From contig NW_019091607.1 of the NCBI RefSeq assembly GCF_001949145.1, positions 346,732 through 361,991 on the forward strand: a stretch of DNA of 15,260 nucleotides, in the 5' to 3' direction. The stretch is from Acanthaster planci (Eukaryota; Echinodermata; Asteroidea; Valvatida; Acanthasteridae). The notes beneath the pieces are model-generated. The model was not told the DNA's origin and ran no database searches. It saw only the letters and a list, made by a program, of their open reading frames with translations. Positions 8,034 through 15,260 of the stretch are shown here, in pieces. Position 1 is the stretch's first letter; each line of letters begins with the position of its first letter. The position numbers and the translations under genes were made by a program.

Positions 8034-8088
8034 TCAATAAGACATATAATTCTTTGAGTTAATCTGTTTTTTATCGAGAATTATTTCT

Positions 8089-8135
8089 GCACGGAATTCC
8101 GTGCTTGGGGAGCGCCATCTTGTGTGACGTCACAC
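8089..8135. promoter_or_regulatory. Palindrome + YY1-like + CRE cluster
   Basis: Three sites lie within 47 bp. GCACGGAATTCCGTGC (8089-8104) is a perfect 16-bp palindrome. GCGCCATCTTG (8112-8122) resembles a YY1 site. GTGTGACGTCACAC (8122-8135) is a perfect 14-bp palindrome around a consensus CRE, TGACGTCA (8125-8132). YY1 plus CRE near a start site is typical of animal core promoters. The cluster lies about 55 bp upstream of the first RING-gene piece on the minus strand, so it could be that gene's promoter. The sites are seen; the function is inferred. Confidence 0.5.
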
Positions 8136-8765
8136 GCATGAGTGGAGTTAGAAAACAAGGAACAAACGAATATCGGTACTTATTTTACGCTAGCGCTATG
8201 TGGGTGGAACGGCCATGAAGGGTGTAGAACTTGGGGAGGCAACCCTGAATGGCAGTGAATGAAAAAGTTATTGTGTACATTTCCACGTCACCTTTGTCAC
8301 ACAACTTCTGGAGTTTTTGTGATGTCGACAACTTAGTAAAATCATTTTGACATATACATGTAATTAAAGTCCAATCACGAAAATCATAATGAGTTAAAGT
8401 TAAAACCTACTCGTTCAAAAAGTCGAGGAATACAAGAGTATATAGCTGTATAAAACCACAGAAATACATGAGAATGAGTGTACAGGTACTGCAATCCTGT
8501 CCATGGCCGGCATATACATGTACATGTAGTACAAAGCAAAGAAGGTAACAAACTGACAAATACCTTAAGAAAAATGAGCAAATAACGAATAATGATTAGA
8601 AGGTACATTAGACATTACATAACTTCAGTGAAAGTTCATACTACATCATGAACACGTTTCTTCAAGAGACTAATTACAAAGTGTGAACTCTCGAATACAA
8701 TTATGTTCATCTTCTGCACTTATATGCTTTAGACTGCTTGGTTTTTGGTATGTGGAAGTCTCAGA
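8136..8765. other. No gene seen; may hold Gypsy 3' LTR remnants
   Basis: AT-rich, with three TACATGTA palindromes (8355, 8515, 8521). On the minus strand TTTTATACAGCTATATA near 8435-8455 resembles a TATA region, which an LTR could contain. I found no matching direct repeat right of the Gypsy gag region, so an LTR cannot be called. Confidence 0.4.
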
Positions 8766-8850
8766 TCAATTTATCAGGAATATTTTCTTCAGGTTCCCAA
8801 GTTGTTGTGTTTTTCCCTTTCCACTTCACTTGATAATGACGCTTGCTATT
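8766..8850 (-). pseudogene. Chromodomain at the C-terminus of Gypsy Pol
   Basis: The strand encodes YQVKWKG (8815-8835) and then NTTTWEPEENIPDKLI and a stop. This is the second half of a chromodomain, with the Y-x-V-K-W-x-G strand and the TWEPEENI turn. Chromodomains on Gypsy integrases bind modified histones and steer insertion. The N-terminal strand is degenerate. Confidence 0.72.
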
Positions 8851-8862
8851 GATAGTGGCAGA

Positions 8863-9095
8863 TCATCTGAGACTATGAACAATAAACCAATCACTATGAC
8901 CTTGGTCATTAGTGTCTGGTGGTTTATTGCCAGAGGGCTGTGTGGGACTGCCCAAGACAACAGGTGGAAGTTGTGGCACCTGTTCATTGTCAGATTGAGT
9001 GGGTTTAGAATTAAGTGGGTCCTTAGCAGGGTCACTGATAGTGTCACTGCCCTCATATTGGTCAGCACCGAGCTCAGTGTGGCTGTCTAAGAAAG
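8863..9095 (-). pseudogene. Gypsy Pol Pro-rich linker
   Basis: A hydrophilic Asp/Pro/Ser/Asn-rich segment (SHTELGADQYEGSDTISD and onward) that joins the integrase GPY/F module to the chromodomain after a frame change near 9090. Its composition matches the disordered linkers usual at this place. It has no catalytic motif. Confidence 0.55.
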
Positions 9096-9099
9096 TGAA

Positions 9100-9350
9100 C
9101 CAGTCTGTCTTTAGGATCATGGTATTGCTTCAGCCGATTCCCGTGGACTGGGGATAACATAAGTTTGTTATCACTACACCTGCAGAAGTTTGTAGGTGAA
9201 GTCGTCACAGATATAGTAAGGCCCTAGCCACTTATGGCACATTTTAGGCGACAAGCCAACTTGAAGTTTTGCAGAGTACAACCATACTTTTTGTCCTTGA
9301 TAAGCTGGGGGGGTTAGGTTTCTTGTCAAACTGGGATTTCCAAGTTAGCC
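9100..9350 (-). pseudogene. pol: Gypsy integrase C-terminal (GPY/F) region
   Basis: Directly after the truncated RT the strand encodes YQGQKVWLYSAKLQVGLSPK and HKWLGPYYI (9210-9233), the GPY/F module of Ty3/Gypsy integrases, followed by VHGNRLKQYHDPKDRLVHF. A stop follows TYKLLQV. The integrase HHCC and DDE core domains that should precede it are absent, consistent with an internal deletion. Confidence 0.8.
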
Positions 9351-9382
9351 CACACAACACTTAGGTCATAACCATTTGGACA

Positions 9383-9985
9383 CTGTTGGAAGGAAATGGT
9401 GCATAAATTCATAAACCAAATGGAACTTTCTTGAACTGGTAATCGCCACTATGGGATGTGAAAGCTGTTTTCACATGGCTATCTTTATCCAAAGATATTT
9501 GCCAAAATCCTGACACGAGATCGGCTACAGTGAATATCGAAGCATGTGATTCACCTATGGTGTCATATACATCATCAGGTCGTGGTAGAGGGAAAGACAT
9601 GGGTTTTGTGACTCAATTGAGGCGACGGTAATCGATAGCAAAGCGGAATTCGCCATTCTTCTTTTTCACAAGAACAACCGGGCTAGCCCAGGGTGAGGTT
9701 GATGGTTCTATTATGTCAGCATTGAGCATATCTAGGATTTGCTTGTCAATTTCTGCCTTATGAACAGGGAAGTGGATTGTTGTTGGATTGGTTTTGCGTC
9801 ACCCATGTCTTTTCTGTGGTGATGAACATTGGTGGTGCCCAAATCAGTTGCATCTTTCGCAAAAACCTCCTTGTTCTGAGCCAAAAATGAGATAAGTTGT
9901 TGCTTTTGATCTGTTGTTAAATCAGAATCTTCCATAGTGATAGCAAGTTCCTCTACAATGTCAGGGTGCTCAACACTTTCAGTTA
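9383..9985 (-). pseudogene. pol: Gypsy reverse transcriptase, N-terminal half only
   Basis: The sequence begins TVTESVEHPDIVEELAITME, then DLTTDQKQQLISFLAQNKEV and FAKDATDLG, the typical entry to Gypsy RT. A frameshift near 9780 follows. Next are EPSTSPWASPVVLVKKK and GEFRFAIDYRRLN (RT domains 1-2), a TGA at 9613-9615 in place of Ser, then PMSFPLPRPDDVYDTI, VADLVSGFWQISLDKDSH (domain 3, with the first catalytic Asp) and QFKKVPFGL. It stops at a degenerate MNxxxISFQ near 9383. The YxDD box is absent. Similarity to chromovirus RT from aquatic invertebrates is strong by recall. Confidence 0.88.
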
Positions 9986-10338
9986 CAGTGTGTCACATCT
10001 GTTTGTTTTGTCTTAACCGTGGTGGTATCATTTCCGTTGACCTTAAAACTTTCAATACACATAACAGAGAGTGGCTCCCAAAAGCCAACCACTTGGTTAC
10101 GTTTATCTGCACGGAATTGACAGCGGGATTCATGAACTGATATATAGTGTTACCATAAACAGAATTAACAACATACTTAGCGCCTAACTGTTTGTCATCA
10201 TATAAGTTGGAACAGGTTCAATAATGCCGTACTGAGTCTTAATATTACTACATTGAACAGGAAGTACAGTCTGTGCTCTGTGTGGCAATGATACATTACA
10301 CACTGCCCTGACAGTTACCTTCTTTGCCTCTTTACCTA

Positions 10339-10660
10339 CTAATGGAATAAAGGGGAATCAGGGAGCACTACATGATTTTCCTCATCTTGGCCTTTGCGCT
10401 TCAAGAAGTCTATACCAAGAATGATTTCATGGTTCATAGTTTCCAGGATGTAGAAAGGATGCCTGAAATTCTGCTCTCCAATAGCAAGCGGCAGAACAAC
10501 CTTGCCCATAACTCTGGTTACATGGCCAGCAACACCTGAAATAAATGGCATGTCTGAACGTCCCCAAGGGAAGTGATCTTGAGGAAAATGCTGCGCGTAT
10601 GTGTATTAATGCACCTGTATCAAGTAACGCAAATCAATTATCGAAGCCAATTTTTATCTG
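10339..10660 (-). pseudogene. pro: Gypsy retropepsin-type protease
   Basis: The active-site motif FALLDTGALI is encoded around 10610-10624. Before it come IKIGFDN and an in-frame TGA. Further on are GKVVLPLAIGEQNFRHPFYI and the ILGIDFLKRKG motif that closes the retropepsin fold (ILGxDFL). A frameshift lies near 10560, between the active site and the second half. This aspartic protease normally cleaves the Gag-Pol polyprotein. It is inactive here, as the frame is broken. Confidence 0.8.
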
Positions 10661-10732
10661 GACTAGATTGCTTCCGCTTGACATGGCAGAAACATTAGTA
10701 AGGTGTTGAACAGGAGGTGTCTTATTTTTTAG

Positions 10733-11300
10733 TCATTGATTTGACGGGTGTATATCATTGATGGTGTTAGATCTGTTACGTTGGAAACACACTCTAGCGA
10801 AATGACGGAACTTATGACAATAGTTACATTCAATACCCCAGGCCGGACATGTTTGCCTACTTCTACACTCACCTCCACGTCCACGGCACAGGTACATCAT
10901 CATCATCAGGGCCTGGCCAGTTGTGCTTGCTGCTGTCCTCAGCCTTACTGTTGGCGTTGGAAAACTGGGGGGTCGGTGGGGGTGGAACTGATTCTGTCTT
11001 GCGCTTGGTAATTGCTGGGTAGTTGGCTGGGTGGCTGAGATGGTCGTCAGCAGATCTTTCAGGGCAGTTATTTGGGCCGGTAACTGTACGTTCATGTTCT
11101 TTGTGCGTGGTATGCTCCTTACCTCTTCAGACATAGCAAGTTCTACCAGACGTGCAGCAAAACCAAGGATGGAGCTGTTCTTGTTTTCTTGGAAGCAATT
11201 ATCCATCTGAAGAAAAAGCTTTTTTCCCAATTTCTCTCTCTATGCACGACGTGTGTGTGGAGAGTGAATTGTCAATTGCTGTCATGCAGTTCTTCTCTTA
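10733..11300 (-). pseudogene. gag: Gypsy gag with CCHC zinc knuckle
   Basis: A Gag-like region ending in a zinc knuckle, CNYCHKFRHFARVC (C-x2-C-x4-H-x4-C, about 10813-10772), preceded by an Arg/Gly/Cys-rich segment and a Gln/Pro/Thr-rich linker. The upstream part, KKLFLQMDNCFQENKNSS onward, looks like the C-terminal part of the capsid domain. Stop codons lie near 11310-11290, beyond which only fragments can be followed. The zinc knuckle binds the element's RNA during packaging. The next open piece downstream is the protease. Confidence 0.75.
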
Positions 11301-11753
11301 TGATCAATGAATACCATCTGAAGTCTCCCCTCTGAAACTACTGTGTTCATCAATACACCTGGACAGATTAATGTACAGATGCTTGGTCACGCCTGAGAGG
11401 GGTGGGCACATCAGTTTTTGACTGTGCCATGCCATTAGTTATAATCGTGGTTTGATCTGCCCGATGACACCTTGCCTGTTCTCTTGCAATGTAATTTCCT
11501 CTCCGTTCATTCCTACATGTACACAGATACGCGTACATGTACATGTACGTAGCCATTTTGACAGATATTCAAGAATTAACAGACTTCCAGTGTACTGGTT
11601 TAAAACTACAGGTATGAATGATATTTTAAGGAGACATCTTCGTGTATCGGCTCTTAATTTTACTCCATTTCATTCATTCGTGGCATCATTCATTACTGGT
11701 TTATAATTAAAATCTCAATTACAGCCACTGGTTGAGATCTTTACATGCATACA
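11301..11753. other. No gene seen; possible Gypsy 5' region
   Basis: The region right of gag should hold the 5' leader and LTR. I found no tRNA primer-binding site and no repeat of 8136-8765. Three TACATGTA copies (11514, 11534, 11540) cluster here. A minus-strand frame from ATG 11556 (MATYMYMYAYLCTC) is explained by translating that repeat. Confidence 0.45.
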
Positions 11754-11946
11754 TCAAAAATTAAAGATAAAAAGCTAGACATAAAATACAAGAAAATACA
11801 ATAACAATATAAACAGCAATAAATAAATAAGAAATTGAATAAAATTGATTTTCTGTCTCGGGGGAAATGAGCTCTTTCATGGCAGGATGCCTCCTCAGTT
11901 AGCCCTTGCAGTTCTTGTAGAGACCGTCAGGGATGGCTAGAACCCT
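11754..11946 (-). mobile_element. Possible non-LTR retrotransposon 3' end
   Basis: On the minus strand a short frame reads LAIPDGLYKNCKG and stops at 11899-11901. It is followed by a tail with a purine/pyrimidine-rich segment and then a long AT-rich stretch with TTATTTATTTATTG and related runs. This is the layout of a LINE ORF2 C-terminus plus 3' tail. The family is not recognised. It begins directly beside the TTAA at 11947, as though cut there by the piggyBac insertion. Confidence 0.3.
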
Positions 11947-11970
11947 TTAACCCTTAACACGCTATGGATT
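11947..11970. other. Candidate piggyBac left end (TTAA target site)
   Basis: TTAA at 11947-11950 is followed by CCCTTAACACGCTATGG. piggyBac elements insert at TTAA and many start with CCC or CCY. It lies 24 bp from the transposase stop. No matching inverted end with GGGTTAA was found to the right, so this is tentative. Confidence 0.3.
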
Positions 11971-11973
11971 TTT

Positions 11974-13564
11974 TTAAACACGTATCCTCTGCTGCTGTAT
12001 TTCCTGTGCCGGGGAACTTTTTTTAGACCCGCAATAAGTCAAACGGCATTTACTTGGTGAAGGAAGTGTTTTAGAGGGATATGCAAAATAAAACAAATGT
12101 TCCTGATGAAATTCCTCATCTATTGATACAAAATATTTGTTCTTGGTACAGTAACATGCAGTAACTGCTTTCCAGCTATTGACATAGCTCACCTCATGAA
12201 GGTAGACAAATACCTTCTTCCACCACTTCAATGTCTTGTGGATATTCAAGTAATACCACATACCCTGGTCTGCACGATCTACTCCTCCCATGTACTTGGT
12301 GTAGCATTCGATAACTGCAGGCTTATCCACCTGGCGCGGATTGTTCTGGCCTCGTGCATGAACATTTTTTTTAATGTTGTCGCATTGTGCACAGTTGAGA
12401 TGGCATTTACCTGTCGTTTGTCAAACCATGACAAGTACAGGGCTTTTCCATCGCAAACAGAAAGAAGGGGGTCACTGGCTTTCAGCTTAGCTTTTTTTAT
12501 TTCATCTGATGTTCCGACACGGTTGGTCCGGAGGGTTCCACATGCCCCTGTACCATGGTTGCTGACATCATGAAACAGGGTAGGGGACGTAAACAAATTT
12601 TCCTTGTAAACATGGTGGCCCCTATTATATACAGGCTGACACAGAGTTGTGACAACATCATGGTACAAGCCCACCTCAGCTTGGTTATCCTGCTTGCCTT
12701 GATAAAGTTCCGATTTCCACACATATCCTGTTTTTGCCTCAGCCAAGTTTCAACAGTTCAATCCCCATTTGTGGGGCTTGTTCGGCTTGTACACCTTCAT
12801 AGCAGTGCACCCTTTGAAAGGGATTATCGTTTCATCAACGGATAGTTCTCGATTCGGGTCACAGGCTGTCTGCCATCGATCCACAAGCAAATCCATTATT
12901 TCCTTGATTTTTCCCCGCCTGTCATGATTTTCATCTGCAGGTCTAGTGAGTTGGGCATTATCAGTGCTGTGAGGGAAGGTCAGTATCAGATAAAATCTAT
13001 CACATGACATGATAGATCTGATGCCGGGGGCTTCCAATGTCCACTCAGTGGTCCAGTACAGTTCGTAGTTGGAACGGCGATCAATACCCATCAACAGCAT
13101 TGGCCTGAACTTCTTTCCATTTCTTGAATCTTGAATGTTGGCTGAGATTGTCCATGCCTCCCTTGCTTTCTATGGTTGTGGCAGCATATCGGTTTGTTTC
13201 ACGAACCAACAGATCAATGATATCCCCATCCAAAAAATGAGACAAAATCCCATATTCAGTGGGTTCCTCATCGCCATCAAATAACAGCTGACCATTCTGA
13301 TGGTTGAAATTTACCTGCCAGTCGTCTTGGTACGCCCTCCGAAAGGCCTCCCACGCGACATCATCACCAGCCCTGGCCGCCTGTTGCCAATTTTCACCGG
13401 GGCCATTGACAAAATCCGACCCACTGCCGTCGTTTCCTCCGGTCCGGTCCGTGCCATTATTACACTTAATTGTCGTCAAAACCGCTCAAAAAAGGCTTTT
13501 TAGAGTCTGAATCTGCGGAGTCAGTGTCTCCAAAAATCTCCTGAAACACTTCATTAACATTCAT
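11974..13564 (-). pseudogene. piggyBac transposase (DDE_Tnp_1_7), decayed
   Basis: A piggyBac-family transposase, a cut-and-paste enzyme acting at TTAA. It starts at ATG 13564 (MNVNEVFQEIFGDTDSADSD, an acidic N-terminus). It continues through LVRETNRYAATTIESKG, MGIDRRSNYELYW, the first catalytic Asp in LSVDETIIPFKG (12834-12836), KPHKWGLNC, GYVWKSELYQGK, the second site in VYKENLFTSP (Glu at 12600-12602 where Asp is usual), SWFDKRQVNAISTVHN, and the third Asp in MGGVDRADQ (12277-12279) with TLKWWKKVF. Breaks: frameshifts near 13475, 13095 and 12350, and TGA at 12750-12752, probably replacing Trp. The C-terminal Cys-rich zinc finger of the family is not present after PSKCRLTYCGSKK. It is clearly inactive. 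Confidence 0.88.
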
Positions 13565-13805
13565 TGTACACGCCTATTGTTTCAGCGACCGTCAGCGCAG
13601 GGACTTTGGTTCTTTCCTTGCCTTTCATCTCTTGGACCCAGTTCAAGTCCTATGAGGCCAACAATTGGGGGGAAAAAAGGAATCCCTGAAACAAAGTACA
13701 TGTACTGTGCCACATCAAGGCATTCTATTTGTTCAGGTGGATACAGTGTAAATATAATTGCATCAATAAACCTGTGTTTCTAGATTTAATTTAGTGTGGA
13801 CTTAC
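13565..13805. other. No gene seen between piggyBac and next exon
   Basis: This should contain the piggyBac 5' region, but no terminal repeat is seen. An acceptor-like TTTGTTTCAG occurs on the minus strand near 13688, and one TACATGTA at 13697-13704. Confidence 0.4.
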
Positions 13806-13889
13806 CTTCTGGTTCAAGGCTTTGAAGCAAGTGTTCTTCCACTCCCCCTTTCCTAGGAGTGCTGTCTCCTTCTTTATTGTGTGACACGA
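13806..13889 (-). CDS. Candidate host exon, 84 bp
   Basis: On the minus strand an acceptor, TAGGTGCAG|TCG, at 13890/13889 and a strong donor, CCAGAAG|GTAAGTCC, at 13806/13805 bound an open frame reading VSHNKEGDSTPRKGGVEEHL. The hydrophilic, charged composition is exon-like and unlike the flanking AT-rich DNA. No domain is recognised, and it could be a chance pair of sites. Confidence 0.35.
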
Positions 13890-13904
13890 CTGCACCTACA
13901 TGTA

Positions 13905-14154
13905 GGCCAACCAAAAATGTAAAATAACCAAGAAAAATAAAAGCTTATGATATGGAACCCTTATCAATGAAATAAGAATGTCAAGTCATTAACTATAACA
14001 CAGTCAAGCATGAGCATGAATAGGTGGTATTTTTGCCTTTTCAATGTACAATTTTCAATTTAATACACTAATGAGCAACCAAAGAAGAGGAAATCATGTT
14101 ATGCTTACTCTTTTTTAATATGCTTAAAATCAAATTCAATTTCATTGAAAAGGT
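13905..14154. other. No feature seen; AT-rich
   Basis: I see no defensible coding frame or element. A minus-strand open frame over 14068-14301 is AT-driven, with no motifs. Confidence 0.5.
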
Positions 14155-14159
14155 AGATG

Positions 14160-14235
14160 GACAGAACTTGGACTTTAGCCTCAAGCATATACACTGCCAC
14201 TTCAATGCTCTACCAACTGTGTTATAACAGAGTAA
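14160..14235 (-). repeat. Degenerate tRNA-like sequence (SINE or tRNA relic)
   Basis: On the minus strand ACAGTTGGTAGAGCATTG resembles a tRNA D-arm/A box, and about 40 bases later AGTCCAAGTTCTGTCC resembles a T-arm/B box. The spacing is tRNA-like, but stems cannot all be formed. It most likely marks the head of a tRNA-derived SINE. Confidence 0.35.
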
Positions 14236-14380
14236 AAATATGATGAGCAAATGTAATATGATTGAAACTAACCCAAGACATTTTAAGTACCATTTAAACA
14301 TTTTTTTATATGCACAAGTGTCATCTTGTGCCTAAATCTGCCAATGACATTGTGGATGTTTGCCAAGGCCAGGGTGGCTT

Positions 14381-14518
14381 CTATTGACTGTGCTGCATGT
14401 AATAAACACTGCACCATCGACATTTGAAGAACTCCTCCTCAGGATGCAGTTTGTGCATGTCTTGCATAGCAAGAAAATTATGCTGATCTCCCAAGAAGAC
14501 GTACTTGAAGTTTTTAGC
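14381..14518 (-). CDS. Candidate terminal exon of an unknown gene
   Basis: After a good acceptor (TTTTCTCTTTCATAG|GCT at 14519/14518) the frame is open for 45 codons to TAG at 14381-14383. It reads AKNFKYVFLGDQHNFLAMQD and ends FFKCRWCSVYYMQHSQ, with one C-x2-C pair. The composition is protein-like (Phe, Lys, Glu and His mixed) and there is no repeat similarity. It may be the last exon of a host gene whose 5' part lies to the right. Product not recognised. Confidence 0.42.
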   Translation of the reverse strand, partial: AKNFKYVFLGDQHNFLAMQDMHKLHPEEEFFKCRWCSVYYMQHSQ

Positions 14519-14824
14519 CTATGAAAGAGAAAACAACAATGATTTTGCTATGAAATCAAAGCTAGATCATGTATTACCCAACCGAGTTCCACATAAATTT
14601 GGATACAAATTTCCATGTCCACTGTAAACAGCGACTGGGAAGTAAGCAAATTTGGGCCACATACATGCAGTTGTTAAGGTTACTACTGTGTAGACAAACT
14701 CATAAGTTTTTTCAAATGTCATAGTGTAGCAGCCTGTAAGGGGGGAAGCATATCAAGCATCCACAGAAAATTTCATCCAAGGAGGGCAAAACAGTTGGTT
14801 TCAAATGTGACGATCTTGAATTAT
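14519..14824. other. No feature seen; possible intron
   Basis: This stretch right of the candidate terminal exon shows no open frame, repeat or element I can support. It would be intronic if the flanking candidate exons are real. Confidence 0.4.
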
Positions 14825-14892
14825 TTTCCTGTTAGTCCCTGACCCTATGATAAGAAGCTACCGACCCTAACCACTAGGCCACATGCCTCCCA
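14825..14892 (-). repeat. tRNA-derived SINE head
   Basis: The minus strand reads GGGAGGCATG then TGGCCTAGTGGTTAGGGTCG, a clear Pol III A box (TRGCNNAGTGG type), followed by CATAGGGTCAGGGACTAACA as a weak B box. 'GTGGCCTAGTGGTTAGGG' is a common head of tRNA-derived SINEs in invertebrates. The body and tail are not identified. Confidence 0.5.
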
Positions 14893-15043
14893 ATATCTCT
14901 CTCCAATGTCAAATCAGTTGATGTTTACGAGATGTGTTTACGAAAGGAATCATGTTTCTCATATGAAGTTTTGCAATTCCCTCGTTTAATGATGAAGCCT
15001 GGATCATCTGTGCTTTGCTCTGTTCTGCTCTGAAAACAAACTT

Positions 15044-15248
15044 CTACATTTGCCCTAAAAAAACATAACAAGCACTGATATGGCATTTTGTTAAATAACA
15101 AGTGGCTATTCCAACAATCACCAAATATCCCAGAAGCTGAGGAATTCTTTTCTGCAGAATCCGGCGAGGTCCAATCCGAGGCGCAAGCTCCATTAACTTT
15201 GTCAAAGACAGCAGTACCACTTCATTACCCCATTTTTTATGTGTTCTC
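15044..15248 (-). CDS. Candidate exon or partial gene at right edge
   Basis: After TATGTTTTCAG (15249-15259) the minus strand is open for 67 codons to TAG at 15044-15046. The first part, THKKWGNEVVLLSLTKLMEL then APRIGPRRILQKRIPQ, is basic/hydrophobic and exon-like. The second part is hydrophobic and may be intronic, with a weak GTGATT donor near 15118. The frame is also open to the window edge, so it may extend further without an intron. No family recognised. It may belong to the same gene as the exon at 14381-14518. Confidence 0.35.
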
Positions 15249-15260
15249 CTGAAAACATAC

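Larger units (their letters stand above)
8766..11300 (-). mobile_element. Ty3/Gypsy chromovirus retrotransposon, decayed with internal deletion
   Basis: Genes follow Gypsy order on the minus strand: gag with zinc knuckle (11300-10733), protease (10660-10339), reverse transcriptase N-terminal part (about 9985-9383), integrase C-terminus (about 9350-9100), a Pro-rich linker and a chromodomain (8850-8766). The C-terminal chromodomain places it in the chromovirus branch. From RT start to integrase end is only about 0.9 kb, whereas Gypsy elements usually have about 3 kb there. The second half of RT with its YxDD box, RNase H and the integrase HHCC/DDE core are missing. Stops occur near 10645 and at 9613-9615; frame changes near 9780 and 9090. 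LTRs, primer-binding site and target duplications were not found, so the outer limits are approximate. Confidence 0.85.

Noticed and set aside
8384-8608. 74-codon minus-strand frame rich in Leu, Ile and Cys
   Set aside because: Explained by AT-rich DNA and the TACATGTA repeats; no domain.
11368-11556. Minus-strand ATG frame as a Gypsy gag start
   Set aside because: Its first part is translated TACATGTA repeat and it does not join the gag frame or show gag motifs.
8136-11753. LTR pair of the Gypsy element
   Set aside because: By eye no direct repeat is shared between 8136-8765 and 11301-11753. A self-alignment could overturn this.
1-15260. CRISPR array, bacterial operons or prophage
   Set aside because: No regularly spaced repeats, no ribosome-binding-site-led gene clusters, and clear eukaryotic introns and transposons.

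Overview
The window is animal genomic DNA, most likely from a marine invertebrate such as a lancelet or mollusc. The evidence is GT-AG introns, decayed animal-type transposons, tRNA-derived SINE-like remnants and ten copies of the palindrome TACATGTA. There is no bacterial operon structure. One ambiguous base (n) at 7720 shows it is an assembly. The species is inferred, not proven.

Layout, left to right. Almost everything recognisable reads on the minus strand. (1) 1-1266: broken N-terminal half of a family-B DNA polymerase of the Polinton/Maverick type (lineage 2). At 80/81 it is fused in frame to a segment belonging to a different polymerase lineage. (2) 1528-6000: an almost full-length but inactivated polymerase of lineage 1. 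It has a separate leader exon, a clean 135-bp intron, exonuclease motifs, a GCFWHGC block and palm motifs A, B and C, spread over several frames and interrupted by stops. The first 80 bases of the window are a 92.5% identical copy of 4901-4980 inside this gene. (3) 6001-7384: no gene; CCAAT boxes upstream of the polymerase gene, an octamer/CRE-like inverted repeat and a hairpin. (4) 7385-8033: broken RING-finger gene, with a palindrome/YY1/CRE cluster at 8089-8135 just upstream. (5) 8766-11300: decayed Ty3/Gypsy chromovirus with gag zinc knuckle, protease, partial reverse transcriptase, integrase C-terminus and chromodomain. The catalytic middle of pol has been deleted. (6) 11754-11946: AT-rich tail of what may be a non-LTR element, ending at a TTAA. 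(7) 11974-13564: piggyBac transposase pseudogene. (8) 13806-15248: three possible host-gene exons and two tRNA-like SINE remnants.

Function. No element here looks able to encode an intact enzyme. The region is a graveyard of at least four mobile-element classes. Its most unusual points are the mosaic between two polymerase lineages, the intron-bearing leader exon on a Polinton-type polymerase, and the RING fragment with a well-formed upstream regulatory cluster. I found no convincing undescribed complete system. The strongest lead is the pair of head-to-tail polymerases of different lineage.
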